From Sporosarcina aquimarina (GTDB lineage Bacteria > Bacillota > Bacilli > Bacillales_A > Planococcaceae), in the NCBI RefSeq assembly GCF_019748715.1, contig NZ_JACLBZ010000013.1:1-64000 (forward strand): a DNA stretch of 64,000 bases, given 5' to 3'. Made by a program: the position numbers and the translations under genes. The first letter of the stretch is position 1, and each line of letters starts with the position of its first letter. The notes below the pieces were generated by a model that was given only the letters and a program-made list of their open reading frames with translations, was not told the origin of the DNA and did no database searches. Shown here one piece after another: positions 1 to 8,914 of this stretch.

Positions 1-94
1 ATTTTGTTTATGTCACCGGCAGAGCCGATGCACAAACGTATAATTCGTTAACGTTTTGCTGTTCAGTTTTCAAGGTTCATTTGGTTAAATAATA
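1..94 (-). other. rRNA-operon-type leader or spacer (partial, runs off left edge)
   Basis: Read on the minus strand, directly downstream of the tRNA-Gly gene, this stretch contains CTTGAAAACTGAACA, a phrase typical of Bacillales rRNA leaders and 16S-23S spacers where antitermination and pre-rRNA processing elements lie. A GC-rich hairpin (ACCGGCAGAGCCGAT on the plus strand) follows. The tRNA cluster therefore probably reads into, or out of, a ribosomal RNA operon just beyond the left edge. No rRNA gene sequence is visible, so this is an inference. Confidence 0.4.
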
Positions 95-168
95 TGGAGC
101 GGGTGAAGGGAATCGAACCCTCATCATCAGCTTGGAAGGCTGAGGTTTTACCACTAAACTACACCCGC
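95..168 (-). tRNA. tRNA-Gly (anticodon TCC)
   Basis: A full cloverleaf can be folded on the minus strand: acceptor GCGGGTG paired with CACCCGC, T-arm GGTTCGATTCC, anticodon loop CTTCCAA giving anticodon TCC. The 3' CCA is encoded. It is the last of five co-oriented tRNA genes transcribed leftwards from one promoter at about 765-793. Confidence 0.95.
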
Positions 169-194
169 ATATAAATTGTAATGAATAGCATGTT

Positions 195-281
<87 letters not shown>

Positions 282-347
282 TCTGTTTTAGCGACAAACT
301 CTATTATACATGATTGAAATGATAAGTCAACAACTTTTTTAAAAAAG

Positions 348-423
348 TGGTGAGCCATACAGGATTCGAACCTGTGACCCTCTGATTAAAAGTCAGATGC
401 TCTACCAACTGAGCTAATGGCTC
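348..423 (-). tRNA. tRNA-Lys (anticodon TTT)
   Basis: A 76-nt cloverleaf: acceptor GAGCCAT with matching 3' side, D-loop with TTGGTAGAG, anticodon loop CTTTTAA (anticodon TTT), T-loop GGTTCGAATCC, encoded CCA. Part of the same minus-strand cluster. Confidence 0.95.
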
Positions 424-501
424 GTTTTGAAAGTAAAAAACGAGATGTTCCAAATACCATACTTGATCCTTATAACACTTTAAAAAGTGATGTTATAAAA
501 A

Positions 502-576
502 TGGCTGGGGTAGCTGGATTCGAACCAACGAATGACGGAGTCAAAGTCCGTTGCCTTACCGCTTGGCTATACCCCA
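502..576 (-). tRNA. tRNA-Gln (anticodon TTG)
   Basis: A 75-nt cloverleaf beginning TGGGGTATAGCC, a 5' U-type start characteristic of glutamine tRNA, with anticodon loop CTTTGAC (anticodon TTG), T-loop GGTTCGAATCC and an encoded CCA. Confidence 0.95.
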
Positions 577-629
577 CTACTGATAATCTGTTCGTCAGAC
601 TTCTAGGCATTCGTTTCATTTTACTAAAG

Positions 630-701
630 TGACCCCTACGGGATTCGAACCCGTGTTACCGCCGTGAAAGGGCGGTGTCTTAACCGCTTGACCAAGGGGC
701 C
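630..701 (-). tRNA. tRNA-Glu (anticodon TTC), CCA not encoded
   Basis: A 72-nt cloverleaf: acceptor GGCCCCT pairing with AGGGGTC, anticodon loop CTTTCAC (anticodon TTC), T-loop GGTTCGAATCC. Unlike the other four tRNAs in the cluster, the discriminator A is followed by CTTT rather than CCA, so CCA must be added after transcription. It is the promoter-proximal gene of the cluster. Confidence 0.95.
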
Positions 702-764
702 TTAGTTATATTGTTCGGTAAACTAATGTGCGATTTGTTCCGCATGTCTCAGTCGACTTTTCCT

Positions 765-793
765 ATTATAGACAGGGTCATCAAATTCGTCAA
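765..793 (-). promoter_or_regulatory. Strong housekeeping promoter of the tRNA cluster
   Basis: On the minus strand TTGACG (788-793) and a perfect TATAAT (765-770) are separated by 17 nt. The site lies 64 nt before tRNA-Glu and faces the tRNA genes. Near-consensus boxes are usual for stable-RNA promoters. Confidence 0.8.
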
Positions 794-1075
794 CCTTTTT
801 TATCAATCTTTTTAAAAAAACTTTCATTATTCTTCTAGAACCTTGATTTAACAAGCTTTCACTTTAAATTTTTTTATTTTATTTTGTATAGCCTCTATCC
901 CGATTCTAAGATCCTTCTGAAAACATTTCACTTTAACAATACTTACTTGTGGGTCAAAAAACTTTTTATTCATTCTTGGAAAACGCTATTACGATGAGAA
1001 TATATAATATAAGACTGGTATGGTCCTACGAGACTTTAGCGCGTCTCACTGAGTTCATTGCCAATATTTACGAGT
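794..1075. other. AT-rich intergenic stretch, no gene seen
   Basis: About 280 bases between the tRNA promoter and the terminator of the sprT-like gene. It is AT-rich with stops in all frames and no ribosome-binding-site/start pair that I would defend. A possible upstream-element effect of the A/T tracts on the tRNA promoter is the only role I can suggest. Confidence 0.5.
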
Positions 1076-1120
1076 AAAGGCTGCCATATAAAAGACATTT
1101 CAGTCTTTCATGACAGCCCT
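1076..1120 (-). terminator. Rho-independent terminator after sprT-like gene
   Basis: A two-part stem on the minus strand: outer GGCTG/CAGCC and inner AAAGAC/GTCTTT, followed by TTT. It lies 10 nt past the stop of the sprT-like gene. The plus-strand side ends in CCCTTTTCTTT, so it may work in both directions. Confidence 0.75.
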
Positions 1121-1129
1121 TTTCTTTAT

Positions 1130-1588
1130 TTATACTACTTTGACGATCTTCCCCGCACATTTTCCGCAACGATATTTACGGCAATCCATTCGTCTTCGTC
1201 TTTGATAGTTGCACCCACAGGCAGTACAACGATAATGGTGGACGACCGTACTTTTCGTTCTTCGCTCTGCAAGCGGCTTACAATGACGTGGCGAATTTGT
1301 CTGTCGTAACAGTTTTTTAAAATCGGTATCCCCATGTTTATATCCTTTACCTTCTAAATGAAGATGGTAATGGCATAGTTCATGTTTGATGATTCCAACC
1401 AATTCATCCTCGTCGTAAAGTTGGACAACAAGTGGATTAATCTCAATATAATGATTGGATAGCTTATAGCGTCCTCCTGTTGTACGCAACCTTTTATTAA
1501 AGATTGCTTGATGGATGAAAGGTTTATAGAAGACGTCGAGTGAGATTTGCTCGACTAGTTGTTGTAGTTGTTCATCCGACATACTCAT
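1130..1588 (-). CDS. ydcK: SprT-like zinc metallopeptidase-fold protein
   Basis: A 152-aa SprT-family protein of unknown physiological role in Bacillales. The metal-binding signature HExxH is present (His69, Glu70, His73), followed by a C-terminal zinc ribbon with CxxC pairs at 121/124 and 141/144. Length and domain order match B. subtilis YdcK, which also lies downstream of tex and rsbX. The ATG at 1588 follows AGGGAG. It sits 8 nt behind tex and is probably cotranscribed with it, ending at the terminator just downstream. Enzymatic activity is inferred from the fold only. Confidence 0.88.
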   Translation of the reverse strand: MSMSDEQLQQLVEQISLDVFYKPFIHQAIFNKRLRTTGGRYKLSNHYIEINPLVVQLYDEDELVGIIKHELCHYHLHLEGKGYKHGDTDFKKLLRQTNSPRHCKPLAERRTKSTVVHHYRCTACGCNYQRRRRMDCRKYRCGKCAGKIVKVV

Positions 1589-1596
1589 ATTCTCCC

Positions 1597-3753
1597 TTAC
1601 TTAGATAAAGGCAGCATGGATAAAGCAATACGTCCCTTTTGTCGATCAACTGAATCGATCCACACTGTCACAATGTCACCGGAGGCTACGACGTCTAATG
1701 GGTGTTTGACGAATCCTTTTTTCATCTTCGATATGTGAACCAGACCGTCTTCGGAAACACCAATATCAACAAAGGCACCAAAATCCACGACATTTCGGAC
1801 AGTCCCTTGCATTTCCATTCCTTCGTGCAGATCTTTAATATCCAAAATATCCGCTTTCAGTAATGGTTGTGGATAGTCGTCACGAGGGTCACGGTTGGGG
1901 CGTTGCAACGTTTCGATAATGTCCTTAAGCGTGATCTCTCCAACCTCTAGCTGTCTAGCCAGTTGTGCAATGTCGACTTTCCCCAAAGCCTCTGTCGCTT
2001 CACTCGTTCCCAATTGAGTTTTATCCAGCGCTACTTCTTTCAAAACGGATTCTGCAATTTTATAGCTTTCCGGGTGAATCCCTGTTGTATCAAAAGGTTC
2101 TTTGGATTCTGGTATGCGCAGGAAGCCGATTGCTTGCTCATATGTTTTGGCACCTAATCTTGGAATCTTCTTTAAGTCTGTTCGCTTTTTGAATTTACCT
2201 GCTTCTTCTCTTGCTTTGACGATGTTTTCAGCTACAGTTTTTGAAAGCCCTGAAACATATTGCAAAAGTGAAGAAGAGGCGGTGTTGACATTGACACCTA
2301 CCTGGTTTACAGCCGTTTCTACGACAAAGGACAAGGACTCCGACAGATTCTTTTTTGCCACGTCATGCTGATATTGCCCCACACCTATTGACTCGGGATC
2401 AATTTTGACGAGTTCTGACAGCGGATCTTGCAAACGACGTGCAATCGATACAGCGCTACGCTGTTCGACTTGGAGATCAGGAAACTCTTCCCTTGCTTGC
2501 GGTGACGCCGAATAGACACTGGCACCTGCCTCGTTTACTATCACGTAGGAAACTGGCTCTTCAGCTTCTTTAATTAGTTCGACAATGAATTTCTCGGTTT
2601 CTCTTGAAGCTGTTCCATTGCCGATTGCAATGATCGAAATCGGATATTTCTTCAATAAATCCATTATTACTTTTTTCGATGCCTCTTTTTGCGGTTTGGG
2701 CGGATGTGGATATATCACGGAGATATCATGAAGCTTACCCGTCTCATCTACGACCGCCAACTTACACCCTGTACGGAAAGCAGGGTCCACGCCGAGAACT
2801 GTTCTGCCTTTTAAGGGAGCTTGCAGTAAAAGGCTCCGAAGATTTTCGGAAAACACATGAATCGCCTGCGCTTCGGCTTTTTCAGTCAACGCTGTTCGTA
2901 CTTCCCTTTCAATAGAAGGAGCGATTAACCGCTTGAATGAATCTTCCAATGCGTTCTTTATATAAGATGCAGATGGCGAACCTGTTTGTTTGAGGTACGC
3001 CCGCTCCAGATCTCCGACAATCCGATCAGCCGGAAAACCTACACCGACACGCAGTACATCTTCCTTTTCTCCACGATTGATAGCAAGCACTCTGTGAGGA
3101 ACAATTTTATTCAACGGTTCTTCGTAATCATAATAATTTTCGAAAACTTTCCGCTCATCTTCCGCACCTTTTTTCAAAGCAGCCGTCAAGCGTCCTGCAG
3201 ACCACGTAGTTTTACGGATACGTTCCCGCATTGTGGCGTCTTCAGAAACTCTTTCCGCAATAATGAATTTAGCACCTTCAAGAGCATCTTCGATTGTGTG
3301 AACCTCTTTTTCCGTGTTCACGTACACAGCAGCTGACTTTTCGATACTACTGTTTGTTTGTTGCATCATCTCATCAGCCAGCGGTTCTAAACCGCTTTCG
3401 ATAGCGATCATCGCCTTCGTTCGACGTTTTTGCTTGTATGGACGATATAAGTCTTCAATTCGCTGCAATACAGTCGCCCGCTCAATATCGGCCTTTAATT
3501 GATCGTTCAGCTTTCCTTGCTCTTCGATCAAACGAAGTACTTCCTCTTTTCGTTGTTCCAATGATTTTACATAGTGATAAGAGTCTTCAATCTCTTTTAT
3601 CTGCACTTCATCTAATGAACCTGTCGCTTCTTTACGGTAACGCGCAATAAAAGGTACTGTGTTGCCTTCTTCCAATAGCGCGATAACACTTGCAGTTTGA
3701 CGTTTGCCAATGCCTGCTCGGCTCGCGGTTGCTTCCATAAGATCTATTGACAA
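1597..3753 (-). CDS. tex: Tex-family S1 RNA-binding accessory transcription protein
   Basis: About 718 residues, the usual length for Tex/YdcI. The order is an N-terminal helical Tex domain, a YqgF/RNase H-like domain (around VLGVDPAFRTGCKLAVVD), helix-hairpin-helix segments, and a C-terminal S1 domain (GMEMQGTVRNVVDFGAFVDI). Tex binds single-stranded nucleic acid and affects transcription and, in some species, toxin expression. I prefer the TTG at 3753 with GGTGG five bases upstream. A GTG at 3762 in the same frame is the alternative but has a poorly placed ribosome site. The position between rsbX and the sprT-like gene is conserved in Bacillus. Confidence 0.93.
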   Translation of the reverse strand: MSIDLMEATASRAGIGKRQTASVIALLEEGNTVPFIARYRKEATGSLDEVQIKEIEDSYHYVKSLEQRKEEVLRLIEEQGKLNDQLKADIERATVLQRIEDLYRPYKQKRRTKAMIAIESGLEPLADEMMQQTNSSIEKSAAVYVNTEKEVHTIEDALEGAKFIIAERVSEDATMRERIRKTTWSAGRLTAALKKGAEDERKVFENYYDYEEPLNKIVPHRVLAINRGEKEDVLRVGVGFPADRIVGDLERAYLKQTGSPSASYIKNALEDSFKRLIAPSIEREVRTALTEKAEAQAIHVFSENLRSLLLQAPLKGRTVLGVDPAFRTGCKLAVVDETGKLHDISVIYPHPPKPQKEASKKVIMDLLKKYPISIIAIGNGTASRETEKFIVELIKEAEEPVSYVIVNEAGASVYSASPQAREEFPDLQVEQRSAVSIARRLQDPLSELVKIDPESIGVGQYQHDVAKKNLSESLSFVVETAVNQVGVNVNTASSSLLQYVSGLSKTVAENIVKAREEAGKFKKRTDLKKIPRLGAKTYEQAIGFLRIPESKEPFDTTGIHPESYKIAESVLKEVALDKTQLGTSEATEALGKVDIAQLARQLEVGEITLKDIIETLQRPNRDPRDDYPQPLLKADILDIKDLHEGMEMQGTVRNVVDFGAFVDIGVSEDGLVHISKMKKGFVKHPLDVVASGDIVTVWIDSVDRQKGRIALSMLPLSK

Positions 3754-3833
3754 TTCAACCACCCCTTCTTCTTTCCATATAATAGCATAGGTCGAATTCA
3801 GATTCCTGCCTTACCTATCTGATAAGTACATAC

Positions 3834-3864
3834 AAAAAAACCCACTTCAAATTAATGAAGCAGG
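3834..3864 (-). terminator. Terminator of the sigB operon, overlapping the rsbX stop
   Basis: On the minus strand CCTGCTTCA pairs with TGAAGTGGG and is followed by seven T. The rsbX stop codon falls inside the hairpin, so the end of the coding sequence and the terminator are merged. It separates the sigma-B operon from tex. Confidence 0.8.
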
Positions 3865-4448
3865 CTTGCCGCGATGAATGTCGCATCATCATTCGAATCG
3901 ATTGTACTTTCAATTTTTCTGTACAATTGATAGGCTGTGGTGTTCTCTTGTAAATACTTTTTAGGGCTACGCAAGCTCACGCCATCTGAATGTAAGAAAA
4001 ATCGATCATTCTTATGATATGGATAGCGTTGCGTACGAAGTGATTGCGGACGTCCTGACAGGTAGCCCATGACAGGCAACGGATAAATCATCTGACCATT
4101 TGACTGTAGGATATATAGACGGATATTACCAACACAACTGTACTCCAAAGTTTGCTGGGTAAAATAAACTTTTACAATTCCGACCGCTGCGCCACGTTTG
4201 TGGAACATTAATTTATTGCAACGTAGCAACAAATCGTCAGGTGATTCATGATGGTACTCTTCCAATACGTTCGGTATCACTTCGGCGGATTCCTTAGCGT
4301 CTGTTCCGCTTCCTAAACCGTCTGCGATTGCACAAATGAAATAATCTTCTTCTGAATGAATGTAGTATGCATCCCCAGAATCCTTATTTCCCTTTTTCGA
4401 CTGTTGGTATATATATGCCTCTACATATTCATTCTCGAAAGTTTTCAC
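3852..4448 (-). CDS. rsbX: RsbX, phosphoserine phosphatase that resets the stressosome
   Basis: A 198-aa PP2C-type phosphatase (family SpoIIE/RsbX). Metal-binding Asp residues are seen in the ADGLGSG segment (about residue 38) and HSDGV (about 150). RsbX dephosphorylates RsbS and RsbR after stress and so damps sigma-B activation. It starts with GTG directly at the sigB stop (TAGTG), which implies translational coupling, and is last in the operon as in B. subtilis. Its stop lies inside the operon terminator. Confidence 0.92.
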   Translation of the reverse strand: MKTFENEYVEAYIYQQSKKGNKDSGDAYYIHSEEDYFICAIADGLGSGTDAKESAEVIPNVLEEYHHESPDDLLLRCNKLMFHKRGAAVGIVKVYFTQQTLEYSCVGNIRLYILQSNGQMIYPLPVMGYLSGRPQSLRTQRYPYHKNDRFFLHSDGVSLRSPKKYLQENTTAYQLYRKIESTIDSNDDATFIAASLLH

Positions 4449-5233
4449 TACTTCGCACCACCACTTGTTAGTATTACTTCTTGCAGTTTCTTAATTGCTT
4501 TTCTTTGCAGTCTAGATACATGCATTTGAGAGATATTCAGTAATTCCCCAGCTTCTTTCTGACTCATCTGGTCAATATATGTATACTGGATAATTTGGCG
4601 CTCACGTTCGCTCAATACACTTAATGCATCTAAGACCAGCATTCGTTGGTCTGTCTTTTCAAATCCACCGTCTGTTTCACCTATAATATCAAGCAGCGTA
4701 ATTGTGCCACCTTCTGAATCCGCATCCAGCGTATGGTCAATGGATAACGCTTGATAGCTTCTGCCCATCTCCATTGCTTCCAATACAAGTTCTTCGTCAG
4801 TGTCAAGATACTCTGCTATTTCGTATACCATAGGCGAGCGTTGAAACTCTGTTGTCAGCGTCTCAACAGCCGCTTTAATTTTAGGACCCAATTCTTTTAT
4901 ACGTCGCGGTACATGGACAGCCCATGTCTTATCGCGAAGGAAACGCTTGATTTCGCCTATAATTGTTGGTACGGCAAATGCTTCGAAACTTCTTCCTTGC
5001 TCAGGATCATAGCGACGAATCGCACCTAATAACCCGAGCATACCTGCCTGCACGATGTCTTCGTGATGTGATTGGCCACGGGAATATTTTCGGGCAATCG
5101 AATGAACCAAACGCTCGTAATGCAAGACTAACTGCGTCTGGGCGTCGTCATCTTGCGTCTCTTGATATTCATGTATCCACTGGATTACTTGTTCCTTTGT
5201 CTCATTGTCACGAGAAGACCGTTGGTTTGACAT
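4448..5233 (-). CDS. sigB: RNA polymerase sigma-B factor, general stress response
   Basis: 261 residues with sigma-70 regions 2, 3 and 4. Region 2 contains the near-invariant GLLGAIRRYDP and the stretch ending FLRDKTWAVHVPRR; region 4 ends with the helix-turn-helix ISQMHVSRLQRKAIKKL. It directs transcription from GTTT-13-GGGTAT promoters, three of which I find in this window. It overlaps the end of rsbW by 26 nt. The ATG at 5233 has GGAGAAGG upstream. The anti-sigma factor RsbW holds it inactive until RsbV is dephosphorylated. Confidence 0.97.
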   Translation of the reverse strand: MSNQRSSRDNETKEQVIQWIHEYQETQDDDAQTQLVLHYERLVHSIARKYSRGQSHHEDIVQAGMLGLLGAIRRYDPEQGRSFEAFAVPTIIGEIKRFLRDKTWAVHVPRRIKELGPKIKAAVETLTTEFQRSPMVYEIAEYLDTDEELVLEAMEMGRSYQALSIDHTLDADSEGGTITLLDIIGETDGGFEKTDQRMLVLDALSVLSERERQIIQYTYIDQMSQKEAGELLNISQMHVSRLQRKAIKKLQEVILTSGGAK

Positions 5234-5684
5234 GTCCTTCTCCTCGCTCTCTGCCCAAGTATTTGGTCATGAAGACGATGACACCCTCCCCATGATCAAT
5301 CTTCACTTCATCCATTAATGCTTCCATCAAGTAAAGGCCTAATCCTCCTTCCCTTAATGGCGATTCCTCGTTCCAGTCTTGGTATGGACCAATCTTCTTC
5401 TTCGTTTCTTCAAAATCGAAGCTTCTGCCATGATCTGTCACGACAATTTCTAATCGGTCCTCATAGAGGGCACAGCCTAAAATCACTTCACCTACTTTCT
5501 CGTCATTGTAGGCGTGCTGCACTGCGTTCGTCACAGCTTCACTTGCAGCGATTTTCAAATCCTCGATCTCGTCGTATGTAAATCCTAGACGGCTCGCCAA
5601 GCCTGAAATCGCCAATCGAGCTACCCCAACATATTGTGGTTTCGCCGGAACTTTCACTTCAATATAATCAAACGCTTGCATCAT
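5208..5684 (-). CDS. rsbW: RsbW, anti-sigma-B factor and serine kinase
   Basis: About 158 residues of the GHKL ATPase fold. The N box SEAVTNAVQHAY (about 50-61) and the G box EGGLGLYLME (about 115) form the ATP site. RsbW binds sigma-B and phosphorylates RsbV. Several starts are possible (GTG 5693, ATG 5684, ATG 5681). I use 5684 because GGTGG lies five bases before it. It overlaps rsbV upstream and sigB downstream, which argues for tight translational coupling of the three partner proteins. Confidence 0.95.
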   Translation of the reverse strand: MMQAFDYIEVKVPAKPQYVGVARLAISGLASRLGFTYDEIEDLKIAASEAVTNAVQHAYNDEKVGEVILGCALYEDRLEIVVTDHGRSFDFEETKKKIGPYQDWNEESPLREGGLGLYLMEALMDEVKIDHGEGVIVFMTKYLGRERGEGHVKPTVFS

Positions 5685-6009
5685 CTTCGCCACCTTCTAT
5701 CTGTTCTATCTCCATAATTTCATTCAACCCTGTGATTTCGAATAATCGATAGAGGCGCTGATTCAATCCTTTGATCACCAGTTTAGCGTTATGTGCTTTA
5801 ATCTCTTTATAGAAGCCGACGAAAACGCCTAATCCTGTACTATCCATGTAATTGACCTCAGATAAGTCCAGCTCAACTTCCATTCCTTCTGCCTGCTCCA
5901 GCTTTGCCAAATGTTCCTTCAACTTTGGTGCCGTATATATATCAATCTCACCAATAATCTTAAATTTATGAACTAAATCTTTGTCTACTTGCTCAACTTG
6001 TAAATTCAT
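5668..6009 (-). CDS. rsbV: RsbV, anti-anti-sigma factor (STAS)
   Basis: A 113-aa STAS-domain protein. The phosphorylated serine is in YMDSTGLG (Ser57). When dephosphorylated by RsbU it binds RsbW and frees sigma-B. The longer open frame starting at 6108 is not credible as the gene: ATG 6009 has GGGGTGG at the right distance and gives the family length. The sigma-B-type promoter lies inside that upstream extension. Confidence 0.95.
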   Translation of the reverse strand: MNLQVEQVDKDLVHKFKIIGEIDIYTAPKLKEHLAKLEQAEGMEVELDLSEVNYMDSTGLGVFVGFYKEIKAHNAKLVIKGLNQRLYRLFEITGLNEIMEIEQIEGGEDDASV

Positions 6010-6086
6010 TTCGCCACCCCGATCGGTTTCTCTATTTTTCCAATTTATGCGCATCATCATTTCGATATTTGCACACATCTTGTAAT

Positions 6087-6111
6087 ATACCCGCTTTCCA
6101 AACTTCAAAAC
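6087..6111 (-). promoter_or_regulatory. Sigma-B autoregulatory promoter before rsbV
   Basis: GTTTTG (6106-6111), 13-nt spacer, GGGTAT (6087-6092) on the minus strand, between the rsbU stop and the rsbV start. This matches the sigma-B consensus (GTTT, 12-15 nt, GGGWAW) and the position of the internal sigma-B promoter that drives rsbVW-sigB-rsbX in B. subtilis. Confidence 0.88.
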
Positions 6112-6113
6112 AT

Positions 6114-7118
6114 TTATTTTGTTTTTTTCAAAATAACCAGTGTAAAGTCATCATGCAACTGGTAGTCTTGCATTCTAGAAAGTTCATTAAATAAATAGTC
6201 GACCATCGCTTGTGCATTTTCGGACTTCACTTGACACAGTAAGTTTTCGATAAAATCCATTTCAATGAATCCATTTTCCGTTCGAGTTTCACTTACACCA
6301 TCCGTCATTATAACGACAAAATCATTCACTTCGAGCTTAACTGTACGTTCCTCGTATTTCGCTTCTTCCTGAACTCCAAGCAGAAGCCCTTTGCTCTCCA
6401 ATAGCTTAAACTCTTTTTCGGCTGCACAATAAAAAAGGGCTGGTTCATGTCCCGCTGAAGCATAGCGAAACGTAGCGGTATCCGTGTCATACTTTCCATA
6501 GAACATGGAAACGAACATCGAATCGGAAATGCTTTTTTCAATCATTTTATTAATAAAACTGAGTACTTCAGATGGACTTCTCTTTTCGTAGCGCAGACTA
6601 TCCATGCCGAATTTCACCATGGACATATGCATAGCAGCAGACATCCCTTTGCCAATAATATCCGCCACCGCTAAGCACACTTGACTTGAAGTTTCATTCA
6701 AAAAGTATACATAGTCCCCATTCATCTGTTTAGCAGGCTTTGAGATCCAGCCGATGTCCAGTCCTTGTACTTCAGGAGTCGCGGTCTGTAACAGCGTATT
6801 CTGCATCCTTACCGCAATATCCATCTCCATTTGAATGGCTTCTTGCTTACGAATTAGACTTTGGTGTTCTTTCAAAGCTAGTCCATAATGGATCATCATT
6901 TCAATTAAAAAATCAAAAGAAATACTTACTTCCGGGGGCAGGTCCTCGATCAACTCTTCAATAGAGGTTTTGTGAAGGCTGATGACATCTTCAGGCGCAA
7001 TTTTCTTTTCTATAAAATTACGACTGAATTGCTGACCTAAATAAAGATCTTCTTCCCCTTGGGTGCGCAGAAAACTCTTCAGCATTTGTTTATACTGTTT
7101 ACCTGTCTCCTGTGGCAA
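6114..7118 (-). CDS. rsbU: RsbU, PP2C phosphatase activating RsbV
   Basis: 334 residues: an N-terminal RsbU_N helical domain (about 1-85), which binds RsbT, then a linker and a SpoIIE/PP2C catalytic domain with the metal-ligand segment VADIIGKGMSAAMHMSMV and the late MTDGVSE motif. RsbT released from the stressosome activates it; it then dephosphorylates RsbV. The start is TTG at 7118 with AGGAG ten bases upstream. It precedes the internal sigma-B promoter by only 2 nt. Confidence 0.95.
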   Translation of the reverse strand: MPQETGKQYKQMLKSFLRTQGEEDLYLGQQFSRNFIEKKIAPEDVISLHKTSIEELIEDLPPEVSISFDFLIEMMIHYGLALKEHQSLIRKQEAIQMEMDIAVRMQNTLLQTATPEVQGLDIGWISKPAKQMNGDYVYFLNETSSQVCLAVADIIGKGMSAAMHMSMVKFGMDSLRYEKRSPSEVLSFINKMIEKSISDSMFVSMFYGKYDTDTATFRYASAGHEPALFYCAAEKEFKLLESKGLLLGVQEEAKYEERTVKLEVNDFVVIMTDGVSETRTENGFIEMDFIENLLCQVKSENAQAMVDYLFNELSRMQDYQLHDDFTLVILKKTK

Positions 7119-7131
7119 TGTTCTTCAACTC

Positions 7132-7533
7132 CTAGTGCAACCATTTCGTCGCTGTAATGGTAGTACCAATACCCACTTCCGTCTCAACGCGAAAGTCATC
7201 CATCAATCGCTTGACTCCAGGCATACCGGCACCCAACCCTCCAGAAGTAGTAAACCCATCCTCCATCACTTTTTGCAAGTCAGTAATACCCGGGCCTTCG
7301 TCTGAAGCCGTAATAATCAATCCTGCTCGCTGACCAGCCCGGACAGGCTCGATTTTAATTACACCTTTTCCTGCATACAGATATATATTTCTTGCCAATT
7401 CGCTGATGGCAGTTGTAATTCTTGCCTGGTCCACTGTTCCAAAACCAGTTTCCTTCGCCTCATTACGGCCAAGCTGCCTTGCTGCAACAATGTCCCATTC
7501 CGTATTGATCTCTATAGAAGACCCGTGCTCCAT
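7132..7533 (-). CDS. rsbT: RsbT, stressosome kinase and RsbU activator
   Basis: 133 residues of the GHKL kinase fold, with the N box SELARNIYLYA (about 45-55) and the later DEGPGI and GLGAGMPGVKRL segments. Under stress RsbT phosphorylates RsbS and RsbR, leaves the stressosome and activates RsbU. ATG 7533 with GGAGG eight bases upstream; the ribosome site overlaps the end of rsbS. Confidence 0.95.
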   Translation of the reverse strand: MEHGSSIEINTEWDIVAARQLGRNEAKETGFGTVDQARITTAISELARNIYLYAGKGVIKIEPVRAGQRAGLIITASDEGPGITDLQKVMEDGFTTSGGLGAGMPGVKRLMDDFRVETEVGIGTTITATKWLH

Positions 7534-7535
7534 GG

Positions 7536-7898
7536 TCAGGCCTCCAATTCTCTAGTCAATTTCTCTAGCCCATTTTCTAGATCTAATGCAGTCTTCACAT
7601 TTTCCAAGCGTATGCCAAGTTCAATAAGTGTGATGGCTACTGATGGTTGAATACCTGTGATGACCACTTTCGCTCCCATCAGACTGGTCATGTGAATCAC
7701 GTCACCAAGTACTTTCGCGATAAATGAATCAATGAAGTCAATTGGCGTCAGATCGATTACCACACCGCGGGCTGATGTCTTATGCAATTGATCCAATAAA
7801 TCTTCTTGGAATTGCAAAGCGGTCTGATCGTCTAGCTCTACTTGAATGGATACGATTAATGTATCTTTTAACTTTAGAATCGGGATTCGCATCTTCAT
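7536..7898 (-). CDS. rsbS: RsbS, stressosome scaffold (STAS)
   Basis: A 120-aa single STAS domain that forms the stressosome core with RsbR and sequesters RsbT. The RsbT phosphorylation site lies in DFIDSFIAK (Ser58). The start at 7898 sits one base behind the rsbR stop, with GGAGGAATAGT as ribosome site, so it is coupled to rsbR. Confidence 0.95.
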   Translation of the reverse strand: MKMRIPILKLKDTLIVSIQVELDDQTALQFQEDLLDQLHKTSARGVVIDLTPIDFIDSFIAKVLGDVIHMTSLMGAKVVITGIQPSVAITLIELGIRLENVKTALDLENGLEKLTRELEA

Positions 7899-7899
7899 A

Positions 7900-8730
7900 C
7901 TATTCCTCCTCCACTATCGTACGTCCTGTCATCTGCAACGCCTCTTGCATCCCTCGTCTCAGTGTGCTGGTCGTTGAAAAGTCCGTTAAGTTAATACCCA
8001 ATGTCACGATAGTCTGAGCAATTTCAGGACGAATACCGACCAACATACATTTCGCTCCGACAAGCCGCACTGCATCTGCAGCCTGAATTATATGATGAGC
8101 CACCATTGTATCCACGACTGGTACGCCTGTAATATCAAGCAACACCACTTCGGCACGTTGTTTTACGACACCTTCCAACAAATTTTCCATAATCAGTTTG
8201 GCGCGCTCTGTATCGATCGTCCCTACTAACGGCATAACGGAGATTTTTTCAAATACTGGAATCAAGGAGGCTGATAATTCCTGCAAAGCAATTTTTTGCA
8301 GGCTATCTGTTTGTTCCCACTTCGTAGCGTATTCTTCAATAATACTCTCGCGCAATGGGTTGATCCAGCTGGAGAAAATGTCCATACCTTGACGCAGATT
8401 TGAATTCGTCAGAACACCCGTTTCGAAAAACAACTCATATACAACTGCGGAGAATGTATCAATCGCACGGTTAATGAATTTGATGGACCAACCAAAATGA
8501 ATGATCTTCTCCGTGAACTCGTCCAATCTTTCTTTATCCACTTTCTCTCGATGGGATAAGTTAGAAGTCATTAATGTAGTAAATTCCCTGCTCGTCGTTT
8601 CTACAACACTCGCCGGCATTAAATCTAAAAATCGCTCACTGGAGTTGTCCTTCATTTGCTCCACCCAGCGTTTGGTGATGGTATCTATATTGTCGGATAT
8701 GCTTTGTTTCATTACTTCATTCATCGCCAC
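7900..8730 (-). CDS. rsbR: RsbR, stressosome sensor co-antagonist (RsbRA type)
   Basis: 276 residues: an N-terminal non-heme globin-like sensor domain (about 1-135) and a C-terminal STAS domain. The two RsbT-phosphorylated threonines are conserved in [10 protein letters not shown] and GIRPEIAQT. It is the first gene of the eight-gene sigma-B module; the ribosome site GGGAGGAACAA precedes GTG 8730. A clear vegetative promoter is not obvious: TACAAT near 8762-8767 has no good -35 box. Confidence 0.94.
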   Translation of the reverse strand: MAMNEVMKQSISDNIDTITKRWVEQMKDNSSERFLDLMPASVVETTSREFTTLMTSNLSHREKVDKERLDEFTEKIIHFGWSIKFINRAIDTFSAVVYELFFETGVLTNSNLRQGMDIFSSWINPLRESIIEEYATKWEQTDSLQKIALQELSASLIPVFEKISVMPLVGTIDTERAKLIMENLLEGVVKQRAEVVLLDITGVPVVDTMVAHHIIQAADAVRLVGAKCMLVGIRPEIAQTIVTLGINLTDFSTTSTLRRGMQEALQMTGRTIVEEE

Positions 8731-8822
8731 TTGTTCCTCCCTATACCTTCAGTTATCTCTATTGTAACGAAAATTTGTACAAACTACATGTATTTTGCTG
8801 TTTTTTTATTAAAGAACTATAC

Positions 8823-8859
8823 AAAAAAAACACTAGAGCCTATTGGCAGTAGTGTTTTA
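8823..8859 (-). terminator. Rho-independent terminator between mazF and rsbR
   Basis: On the minus strand AAAACACTA ... TAGTGTTTTTTTT with a 14-nt loop. It separates alr-mazEF transcripts from the sigma-B operon, although mazEF is immediately upstream of rsbR in B. subtilis as well. Confidence 0.82.
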
Positions 8860-8914
8860 GGGTAGCAGCCATCTTGTACTGCTTTTTAAAAAAACTGTAG
8901 TTAGAATATGTATG

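Noticed and set aside
417..632. 71-codon open frame on plus across the tRNA genes
   Set aside because: It overlaps tRNA-Gln and parts of the neighbouring tRNA genes on the opposite strand, and has no ribosome binding site.
5668..6108. Longer RsbV starting at 6108
   Set aside because: The extension is basic and not part of the STAS family, overlaps the sigma-B promoter, and has no ribosome site; ATG 6009 has both.
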